Part shown: piece after piece, positions 55,630 through 64,000 of the stretch
How positions within the stretch are numbered: position 1 is the stretch's first letter
Layout: each line of letters starts with the position of its first letter
NCBI GenBank assembly: GCA_019426215.1
Contig: CM033393.1
Location: forward strand, 29,328,591 to 29,392,590
Direction of reading: 5' to 3'
DNA: 64,000 nt
Source: Buddleja alternifolia
Lineage: Eukaryota; Streptophyta; Magnoliopsida; Lamiales; Scrophulariaceae
Program-made: the position numbers and the translations under genes
Notes under the pieces: generated by a model
The model's database searches: none
What the model was told of the DNA's origin: nothing
What the model saw: only the letters and a program-made list of their open reading frames with translations

Positions 55630-56095
55630 CATGCGCCTATCACAACTTATCGGTTTTGTCATTGACTGTCAGTGAGTGAGAACCCATGTGACAAAATTAA
55701 TGCAAGTCGTGTTCGAACATATCAGTCTAACTGAGATGTCTATGACATAAGTTCCCACTATCATTCCCATAGTGATCGACTGGCACTTTCTCTATCAAAA
55801 CTTACATCATACAAGTCTCTAGTCTGTATTGTTATCCAGTCAATACTCTCTTTGACTTGCGAACCAATTTTAGATAATAAGGATCAAACTCTTCTAGTGT
55901 CATTCTTCCTAACCCATAGGATGTAGAAGGTTTGTCATATTATCAAGGACTTTAAGTTGTTTATTAAAACCTTACAAATGCCTATAGAAAAACAACAAGA
56001 TAATGCCTTATATTATGAAAACATATTGTTTAGTTACAAGTCAATGCCCTATAAATATATCCTCTTTATGGCATTTGAGGGCATACACACTAAAA
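55630..56095 (-). mobile_element. 5' LTR fragment of Copia no. 2
   Basis: The last 466 bases match 32010-32468 of the 3' LTR (landmarks CCTATCACAACTTATCGG, GTGACAAAATT, GGCATTTGAGGGCATAC). The terminus reads CACTAAAA instead of CACTAACA. It is followed by ATCAA (56096-56100), identical to 30857-30861. The rest of this LTR, on the primer-site side, is missing. Confidence 0.88.
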
Positions 56096-56100
56096 ATCAA

Positions 56101-56323
56101 TTCGAAGATTGTAGCAGGGAGTAGCTTAAAAAGACGTTACTGTTTTAAGGTCTATAAGAGGTAAACACGAGTAAACTTTCTCCTAGGATAGTTTTGAATC
56201 TGATGGTACCCTGTCGACCTAGCCCTAATTTTGGGGATGTCGCTTAATTTTTTAAAAAAATTTATATGTTTTCCGGTGCGCTGACATCCCTGGGGGTTGT
56301 ACCGATCCCAACACATACTTCTT
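56101..56323 (-). other. Short unassigned stretch, possibly leader of Copia no. 1
   Basis: By the target-duplication logic, this should continue the leader sequence found left of 30861. No coding or LTR end is seen. The junction with the Gypsy gag at its right is not defined. Confidence 0.35.
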
Positions 56324-57260
56324 CTATGGGGATCCTGGGAATCTAGCAGCAATGGCTTGTTCATGTAGCTTTTCTTGAAGTGTAGGACACACCTTAGTAG
56401 TATGACTAGTGTTAGAGCAAATACCACACGTCTTCACCTGATGTGTATTACCTATAACCAACTTTTGTACAAGAGAAGTCAAATCATTCAAACGCTTATC
56501 ATATGATGACAAACTTACCTCATTCACCCCTTTAGGTGGATACTCTTATCCAGTGCTGATTTGTTGAGAGTTGGTAGCCATATTGGATATCAAATTTCTC
56601 ACTTTGGTGGAGATCATGTATACCTGTGTGCCTCCACTTGTAGCATCTATCATATTCCTCTCCATTGTCGATAAGCCCTCATAGAAATACTGGAGGAAGA
56701 GTTGTTCAGGAATTGGATATTGTGGGCAGCTGGCGACCAACTATTTAAATCACTCCCATATAACATTTCTCCATTGAACTGTCCAATCCCGCATATTTCT
56801 TTTCTGATTTTGGCAACTATAGGCTGAGAAGAGTCTCTCCAAAATTTGTTTCTCCATTTCGGTTCATGTCTCGATTGAACTAGAGGGTAGATACTCAAGC
56901 CAGTACTTAGCTTTATCAGATAGGGAAAAAGGAAAGGCTCGCATAGTAACATCATTTGGTCTCATTGTTGAAGAAACCACTTGGAACTCTTTCGGGTGTT
57001 TGTGATGATCTTTTCCTGCAACACCACAAAAAGAAAGAAATTAGTGAATAAGGCTAGATTTTAATTCAAAATCTACCTCAAGAGTAGGATATTGAATGTA
57101 AAGAGATTGTTGGTCCATATTTAGCATGGCTAGCTCCCTTAAAGTTCTCTCGTTAGCGTTGCCCATGACTTTGAGTTCATTTTCGGAATCGCTGGGTGTG
57201 TCAGTCAAATCTAAGGTTAAGTTCAATACGGGAGATCAAGAAGATGGAGCCCTTTGAGAA
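56324..57260 (-). pseudogene. Gypsy gag remnant, module copy B
   Basis: Minus-strand pieces in different frames: N-terminal DTPSDSENELKVMGNANERT and LRELAMLNMDQQSLYIQYP (57041-57226), capsid-type AFPFSLSDKAKYWLEYLP, QYPIPEQLFLQYFYEGL and STMERNMIDATSGG (56546-56955), and the zinc knuckle CGICSNTSHTTKVCP (56324-56527). These are typical Athila/Tat gag blocks. Stops and frameshifts separate the pieces, and no pol follows on the left. Confidence 0.85.
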
Positions 57261-57404
57261 CGTTGCTTGGTTTCTTTTCGTTGTTGGAGAGCTGACTTCT
57301 CAATTTCAGGATCGTATTGAAGTTCACCTTTACAAAAGTTCGAGTCATAAAATATACCAGACAACAAAGAAAATCAGTAACAAAGAGAAATAAATATAGA
57401 AGTA

Positions 57405-57426
57405 CCAATCCCCAACAATGGCGCCA
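57405..57426 (-). other. Gypsy primer-binding site
   Basis: The minus strand reads TGGCGCCATTGTTGGGGATT, the Athila/Tat primer site with two changes, 5 nt from the LTR at 57432. It proves that this LTR is the 5' LTR of the gag at its left. Confidence 0.9.
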
Positions 57427-57431
57427 AAATT

Positions 57432-58801
57432 TGATAGGTGTTGAATCCAAGCAAAAATAATTCCTACTCTTAATATTTTGTAGTTAGTAATGAGCAGGGT
57501 CGAATCCACATGGATTGGTTCAGACTTAGTTCTCAGAATAAGAAAATAAAATGAAAAAGGTGCGGGGGGAGGGGTTCACTGATGATTAAATTACATATTA
57601 AATGAAATTGCATAAATCACTTAAAATCAAGAAATGCAAGATTAAATAAGTAGAAGAATTCAATAGATGATGAAATTTTAGTTTAAGGAATTATCTTAGC
57701 TTTGATTCCATAAATTGATCCTAGATGCAATTATATTCCAATGTTCATGAATAAATTGGCTATCGTTGTTAACAAGCTCTAACAACCTAGTTTCTCTTTA
57801 TTTTATCGATAATCAAAACAAGTTTTTTGATTATTTCTCTTATTAATTAAACAACCCTAAATAAGCACGTAGGACTTCATTTAACAATAACATTAAGAAT
57901 TAGAGAAACACTAATTCTAATCAACAAACTCGCAAGCTTGGTTTATTTAAATTAGATCACACATTTCCAAAACATCAATCGAAAACTTGTCCATAATCAA
58001 CATTATTAATTGCTACAAATATTAGAATTAACCAAACAATGCATTTGAGATTCTAATTAGCTATTTATTACTCCAACAATTAAATGACCGGCCAAATTAG
58101 CCATTTAATTGAAATAATAATACCAAGGAGCACAGAAAATATATAAATATTCAAGAATAAAGAAAGAATAAAAATAAACTAGATCTCACAATTTACGTAC
58201 AATTAAAGTCTTAGTTATCCTTGGCTAGAAATAAGGTCCTTAGCAATACATCTTGCACTTGAGCAAAAACGCATAAATTCTTCTACTTCCTCAATGAAAA
58301 TAACGTGTAGGGAGTGAGTGAGAAGATAGAAGTATGTCTAAAATAATAAAAAGCAAGAATCCTAATCAAAAACGACTTCCTACCTAAAACAGAATCCTAA
58401 GAGAATCCTACATAAAATCAAAGTCTTCTAGAGAAATAACAAGAAAATATATTCCTAACCAAGTAAAGACATTAAATTAAATGAACTCATAAAAGATAGT
58501 AAATAAAAAGATTCCTAAAATAAATTTCTTTGACTCCAAAATTCCTCCAGAATTTCTAGGAAAAATAGCACCAATTTACAGCTTAAACGTACATACGTTT
58601 AACTTTCTGTAGCAATTTGTCCAAATTTTTCATAGCTTCAATTTTTTGTACCAAAGCTCCATCTTTTAACTTCTTTTTATTCCTCTTTCCATTGTCATCT
58701 ATCAAAATAAAAACATCATTAAGTATCTACCAATTAAACTCAAATTAAAATAAAAGAAGAAAGAAAATACATGAAAGATATGTATAAAATGCACACTAAC
58801 A
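57432..58801 (-). mobile_element. Gypsy 5' LTR, module copy B, 1370 bp
   Basis: Starts TGATAGGTGTTGAATCC and ends CACACTAACA. It aligns with copy A (6633-7782 plus 11819-12031). To its right AAGTA is followed by the same Copia integrase sequence as at 12032. This shows the same insertion site in the same Copia sequence twice. Confidence 0.85.
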
Positions 58802-59822
58802 AAGTATATCATGATCTTTCAAATAATCCTTAAACTCCTCGAATCAGTGCTCACCCGCTCGATCCAATCGTAGGGATTTAATACTACGTCTAGTTTGTTT
58901 CTCAACTTCATGTCTATACTCATTGAACCTATCAAAGACTTCAGACTTGTACCTTAAGTGGTACATGTAACCATACCATGAGAAATCAACAGTAAAAGTT
59001 ATAAAGTACGAGAAGTTCCTTCATATGCTCACATTAAGCGGTCCACATATGTCTGAGTGGATCAAATCTAACAAAACAATGGCACACTCTATTTGGTCAC
59101 TAGATAGAAACTTAGTCCTTTTTCTTTTTAGATTGAATTTGCATCATCTACTTCAGAAAGCTCGAGGAAACTTGCTAACTTTTAGATCCTATCCTTGGAT
59201 ATATGACCTAAGCGCGTGTGCCACTAAATGGAGACTTAGTCATTTTTATTTTAGAAAGAACTCACATGTTAGAATATTGTCTACTTCAGAAAGCTCGAGC
59301 AAAACTTCCAACTTTTGGAAACGTGTGCGCCATAATTGTGTGGGAGCTAAATTATCAGATTTACGTTTGCCAAGGCTGTTACTTTGTTGAATATTCAAAG
59401 TAGTAATTTCAGGAAAGCTAGTATACAAACCATTTTCTAATTTTTCATTCAGAATTAAATCGAATCATAAAACATGGAATAAAATTCATTAATGGTATCA
59501 AACGAATATCCATCTATGTTCAAAACCACACGAGATCTTTTATTGCAAAATGGTATTGCAACTTGTGTTGCATATCATGCCTACCCGACAAGTGTATATA
59601 ATCCATATTAAATTTATAATTAAAGATAAATTTTATACACATGTCATTCATTCATGAAGTGCAATAGGAGATTGCAATATCGTTTGCAATAGAAGATCCG
59701 AACTGATTCAAAACGGAAACAGAGATCAAGTTCTTCATTAACTCATTTACAAAATAAACTTCTTCTAAAACTACGTTACTACTACCTAAAACTGTTGTAA
59801 AATGTAAACATATAACGTTTCA
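58802..59822 (-). pseudogene. Copia integrase and pre-integrase remnant, module copy B
   Basis: Minus-strand frames give a DICGPLNV motif, YFITFTVDFSWYGYMYHL and FKDYLKDHDI (58802-59100), a zinc-site stretch (59110-59300), and LEEVYFVNELMKNLISVSVL in the pre-integrase region (about 59680-59790). It aligns with 12032-12470 and extends further upstream than copy A. Many stops: a decayed element. Confidence 0.8.
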
Positions 59823-60226
59823 TGTAATTCGATAAATCACATACAAGGGACGGATCTTACTTGGTCGAATCACAGCTTGCTTCTTACACAAATTTGTGCT
59901 CCAAAACAGTCCACACCTCTTTCACGGGGAGAGAGACGATAGTTCACAATCCAAGAACTTCAAGACGTAAATCACTTTGCCAAAATTACACCAATGCCCA
60001 CTCTTATGCCTTTTCTTTTTTCTTTCTATTTTGCATACGTTTTTTCTGACCTCGTTTGTTAGTTATTTCATTTCCAAAATATCAGATATAGTGGTAGATA
60101 ATGGGGGGAAGTTATTTGGTAATTTTCTTCCAACCAGAACTACTCCCTCCATCTTTTGATTTCAAATAGTAAATGGGTAGGGTCAGCCCTCATGGGCGAC
60201 CCACAACCCGTATTCTATTTCTAACA
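59823..60226 (-). mobile_element. 3' LTR of the right-edge Copia (left limit approximate)
   Basis: The right edge is firm: the minus strand reads a purine tract GAGTGGGAGA then TGTTAGAAATAGAATACGGG. The left edge is placed at TGTAATTCG (59823), where decayed Copia sequence ends; no second LTR is in the window to confirm it. Length would be about 400 bp. The interior has typical pyrimidine-rich U5-like runs at about 60000-60060. Confidence 0.55.
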
Positions 60227-60238
60227 TCTCCCACTCAC
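60227..60238 (-). other. Polypurine tract of the right-edge Copia
   Basis: The minus strand reads TGAGTGGGAGA next to the LTR start. Confidence 0.65.
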
Positions 60239-61281
60239 ACATGAGGGCTAGACATACTTATGGTACAACCATAGTGGCATTCTTACGACTTCATACAAGC
60301 AAATGGATCGTGTGACCGGCGAGCATATTTAATGAGCTTTGAGCTATACACCTGTTAAGGATATATAGCAACTCAACATTAAATTATGTGAGGACATGAT
60401 CTCGCTATACCCCAGACATCCTTTTTTCTACACAGGTCAACGTATCTCTTGTCCCTCAAATAATATTCAAGAGCATACTTGACTTCTAAATAATTCTATG
60501 TATTCATCATTATGTTTAAAACACTAAGTTTAACATAATTGGTCGACCTATGAATACAAGATATGTGTCAGACAAGGAAGGTCTTCCTTTCCTACTAGAA
60601 TCTCTCAGCTATTTCATAGCTGCTTTCCTAGACATATACCGCATTGCCGAATCATTCATGGCTATTGGTAATATGCTAAAGTAGCAACACTAAAATAAAG
60701 TTTCAAGAGCTAGTTGAAAGTCATAAGGGTACACATGAGGTCATATAAACCTCTGAGTCTCACACAATGAGAAAACAGGGATTTTTTCTCATTCCTCTAA
60801 TGGTCATATAAGCACACACGGTATGAAACACGTGCTACAGTGTGTCTTTTTCTAATTTTGGAAGCGTATGTCTTGATTCATATCAAACGCACTGTACAGA
60901 TCTTAGTTCAAGTGTATCTCAACACTTAACTTGAGTTTTCTTCTTGTTTGTCCTCTACAATAGCAACCTCAAGAAAAACTCACATCTGGCTACTAGACAA
61001 GTTTCATGGATTGTGGGAATCCATTCGATTACTAAATTTCAAATAGTAATCTCATCTTAGCAATTTACTAAGGCGACATTCTGAAAAATCAATATAGTCT
61101 CATCTCTGTATGCTACTCAACATCAGAGGCGATTACTCGCGTGAGAGAGCCAATCTCAACTTGTCTGACATACCTTAATGAAGATATACCATACATCTTC
61201 TAAACATGTGTATACATCAAATATTGTAATATATAACACTTATGAGCATAACATAATATAAACATTCATATGTTTAGTAAA
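60239..61281 (-). other. 3' untranslated region of the right-edge Copia
   Basis: About 1 kb between the pol stop and the purine tract with no ORF and no recognisable domain. This is long for a Copia element, and I see nothing inside except short AT-rich runs. Confidence 0.55.
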
Positions 61282-62749
61282 TCAGATCCTACGCAACCCT
61301 AGAGATCTAACATGGCATCTAAATACATCTCTAGCTATAGGCTTAGTAAAAGGATCTGCCACCATTGGGTGCGTATATATATTTCAACGTCACCTCTTTC
61401 TTACCAACTATATCTCTAACAAAGTTATACTTTGTATCTATGTGTTTGGTTTTGCCATGATATTTGGGATCTTTTGTGCAAGCGATGGCTGATTGATTAT
61501 CACAATAAATCGTTACAGCTCCCACACAGCCGCTTACAACTCCCAAATGCTCTAAGAATCTTCTTAACCAAACACTTTCTTGAACTGCAGATGCACAAGC
61601 CACAAATTCTGCTTCCATTGTGGATAAAGATACGCAGGTTTGTTTCTTGCTACTCCAAGAGATAGAGCCATTATTTAGCAAGAAGGCATACCCCGAGGTA
61701 GACTTACGTTCATCCAAATCACCACCCCAGTCAGCATCTGTGTACCCTTTCAATGATAGATCTTTTCCTTGATAACAAAGGACATAATCTGCAGTGCCCT
61801 TCAGGTATCTAAAAATCCTTTTAACTGCTTTCCAATGTTTTCTCCCCGGATTTGACTGATACCTGCTTACCAGACCAACGGCATAACAAATATCGGGACG
61901 AGTACACATCATAGCGTACATTAGGCTTCCAATAGCATTGGCATATGGTACTCTAGACATCTCTTTTTCTTCTTCTGGAGTCTTTTTGCACAATTCACAG
62001 CTTAAACTTTCGCCTTTAGCCACAGGAGTATCAATGGGTTTACAAGTTTCCATTCTAAATCGTTCCAATATTTTGTTAATGTAAGTTTCTTGAGACAACG
62101 CTAGTAATCTCATGGAACGATCTCTATGGATTTTAACACCTAATATGTAACTTGCCTCACCCATATCTTTCATCTCAAAATTAGAAGATAACCATTTCTT
62201 AATGGTATAAACATACTCCTTATCATTTCCAGCTAACAGTATGTCATCGACATAAAGGGATAGAATTACAAATTTTCGATTGGACTTCTTCACATACATA
62301 CAATGGTCTTCATCTATCATGACGAAATCATATGAGATTATTGCTTTATGAAATCTCAAATACCATTGTCTTGAAGACTGCTTAAGGCCATAAATTGATC
62401 TAATCAATCTACAGACTTTGTCTTCCTGGCCTTTAACGATGAAACCTACTGGTTGTTCTATGTAGATTTCTTCCTCAAGTTCTCCATTGAGGAAGGCAAT
62501 CTTTACGTCCATTTGATGTAATTCTAAATCCAAATTAGCCACTATGGCCAATAGTAGGCGAATAGAGGTAAATTTCACTACTGGTGAAAAAGTCTCGTTA
62601 TAATCAATACCCTCTTGTTGAGTATAACCTTTTGCCACCAGTCGAGCTTTATACCTCTCAATAGTTCCATCAGCCTTTCGTTTGATTTTAAGAACCCACT
62701 TGTTCCCAATACTTTTGCGCCCAGATGGAAGATCAACCAGTTCCCAAAC
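61282..62749 (-). pseudogene. Right-edge Copia reverse transcriptase and RNase H
   Basis: Nearly intact. RT blocks: WELVDLPSGRKSIGNKWVLK, ARLVAKGYTQQEGIDY, FSPVVKFTSIRLLLAIVA, MDVKIAFLNGELEEEIYIEQ, SIYGLKQSSRQWYLRF, YVDD in ILSLYVDDILLAGNDKE. RNase H: GYTDADWGGDLDERKSTSGY, STMEAEFVACASAVQESVW, IYCDNQSAIACTKDP, KTKHIDTKYNFVRDIVGKK. A one-base frameshift near 61370 separates the last residues (VADPFTKPIARDVF-like), which end at 61282. Confidence 0.93.
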
Positions 62750-64000
62750 TTAGTTTGATTTCATTGACTCCATCTCTTCTTCCATTGCTTTCATCCATTT
62801 GTCCTTTGCAGGACAAGACAGAGCCTCACTTATATTCTTGGGCTCGTCATCCCCTTCTAGTGAAATGATAAAAGTATGCCCTTCTATCTCATAATGACGT
62901 TTGGGCATTCCTTTCCTAGTACTCTTACGCAGTTGAGACTCGTCTACATCACTTGAGTGGGACTGGCTCCCACTAGGACCAAGTAATAACTCGTCCTCTT
63001 GCATTTCAAGTGATCGACTTTGTAAATTTTCAGTATTTGAATCATTCAACTCAAATAAAGGTTCTCTTTCCTTTATTTCGCCCTTACTAGGAAAATCATT
63101 CTCTAGAAATGTTACGTTACGTGATTCAATCTCAGTAACACTTCCATCCTCTTGTTCGCCTATGAACACATAACCTTTAGATTGTTCAGAGTATCTCATG
63201 AAGATACACTTCTTCCCTCGAGGACCCAACTTTCCAAATTTACTTGAAGAATCAAGAATATAAGCAGTTGATCCCCAAGGTCTTAGGTTATGAAGGTCAG
63301 GTTTTCTACCAGTCCATAGTTCATATGGCGTTGTAGGTACTGATTTCGAAGGCACTTTGTTTAAAATATATGACGCAGTTAACAAAGCGTCTCCCCAAAA
63401 GGAAATAGGTAAGTTAGCTTGCGCCATCATGGACCTCGTCATATCTAACAGTGTTCTATTCCTTCTTTCAGCAACACCATTCTGTTGAGGTGTATAAGGA
63501 GTAGTCAACTGTCTAGTTATTCCTTTTTCATTACATAGATCTTTAAATTGATCAGATAGATATTCACGTCCTCGATCAGTTCTCAAAGTTTTTATCGTTC
63601 TATCCATTTGATTCTCCACTTCATTCATATAACATTTGAAACACTTAAGTGCATCAGACTTATGGGAAATCAAATAGACTTGACCAAAACGTGTGAAATC
63701 ATCTATAAATGTAATGAAATATGAGGCACCATGTCTAGCCTTTACACTCATTGGACCACATATATCCGAATGGATTAATTGCAATGGAAATTCTGCCCTA
63801 ATGGCTTTTCCAAATGGTTTTCGTGTCATTTTTCCAGCAAGACAGTGTTCACAAGTAGGTAAATCAACTTTAGAGAGTGAACCCAATAGTCCTTCTCTCA
63901 CAAGTCGATTCATCCTGTCTTGCCCAATGTGACCTAATCTAGCATGCCAAGTATAATCATCTATATACGCATTACTAGAAGAGCAAACATTTAACGAAAC
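62750..64000 (-). pseudogene. Right-edge Copia integrase and zinc region, running off the window
   Basis: Open from the stop at 62750 (TAA replacing a Gln codon, one codon from WELV of RT in the same frame) to the window edge. From the right: [20 protein letters not shown] and [14 protein letters not shown] (HHCC zinc site), [51 protein letters not shown] with the catalytic Glu, [60 protein letters not shown] and the linker. The frame continues beyond 64000, so protease and gag lie outside. Confidence 0.93.

Noticed and set aside
56101..57426. Endogenous pararetrovirus (caulimovirus-like) sequence
   Set aside because: The blocks seen are Gypsy gag with an Athila-type primer site and LTR; no movement-protein or coat motifs are visible.

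Overview
This window is plant nuclear DNA, almost certainly from a eudicot: it is AT-rich and made nearly entirely of LTR retrotransposons in nested layers. I find no intact host gene, tRNA, rRNA or CRISPR array. A dicot (perhaps asterid) source fits the Copia and Gypsy families seen, but the species cannot be named from this sequence. Lineage names (SIRE-like, Angela/BARE-like, Athila/Tat-like) are my recognition from motifs and were not checked by any search.

Layout. 1-3246: unassigned DNA holding a clean Copia solo LTR (291-1025, target duplication GAATG) and a CACTA-like transposon end near 3246. 3247-12470: one old minus-strand Copia element cut into pieces by a 2.7 kb solo LTR (3675-6418) and by a Gypsy LTR (6633-12031). 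That Gypsy LTR is itself split by a non-autonomous Athila-like Gypsy derivative (7783-11818). 12690-24257: Gypsy pol remnant, truncated SIRE-like LTR, a gag-protease-only Gypsy whose LTR carries a Copia solo LTR (19419-21058, GTTCT), then a Copia remnant with an internal deletion. 24258-30861: Angela-like Copia no. 1 (3' LTR, RNase H, RT, integrase, protease, gag, leader). 30862-56095: Angela-like Copia no. 2, bounded by the duplication ATCAA. It carries a 16 kb plus-strand SIRE-like Copia (35026-about 51099) and a SIRE-like solo LTR (53127-54788). The SIRE-like element in turn carries a Gypsy solo LTR (40660-42595, ACGTT). 56101-59822: Gypsy gag, primer site and LTR joined to Copia integrase sequence, a second copy of the module seen at 6.6-12.5 kb. 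59823-64000: a young-looking minus-strand Copia that runs off the right edge.

The most unusual object is the SIRE-like element. Downstream of pol it has an extra coding region of about 1,400 codons (45001-49208), broken by one stop and one frameshift, with basic nuclear-signal-like clusters, Pro/Ala/Glu-rich repeats and a long helical C-terminal part, but no visible membrane segment. The same element is heavily enriched for the short motif AAGCG (usually AAGCGT or AAGCGC) in its LTRs and fast-evolving coding parts. In the extra ORF the motif lies in all three reading frames, so the constraint looks like nucleotide sequence rather than protein.

How the parts work together: each autonomous copy would supply gag (particle), protease, integrase and RT/RNase H for its own copying. 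None here looks fully intact, and many of the breaks fit C-to-T changes expected of methylated plant DNA. Two Gypsy derivatives lack pol and would have needed a helper element. Insertion order, oldest to youngest, in the central block is Copia no. 1, Copia no. 2, SIRE-like element, Gypsy LTR.
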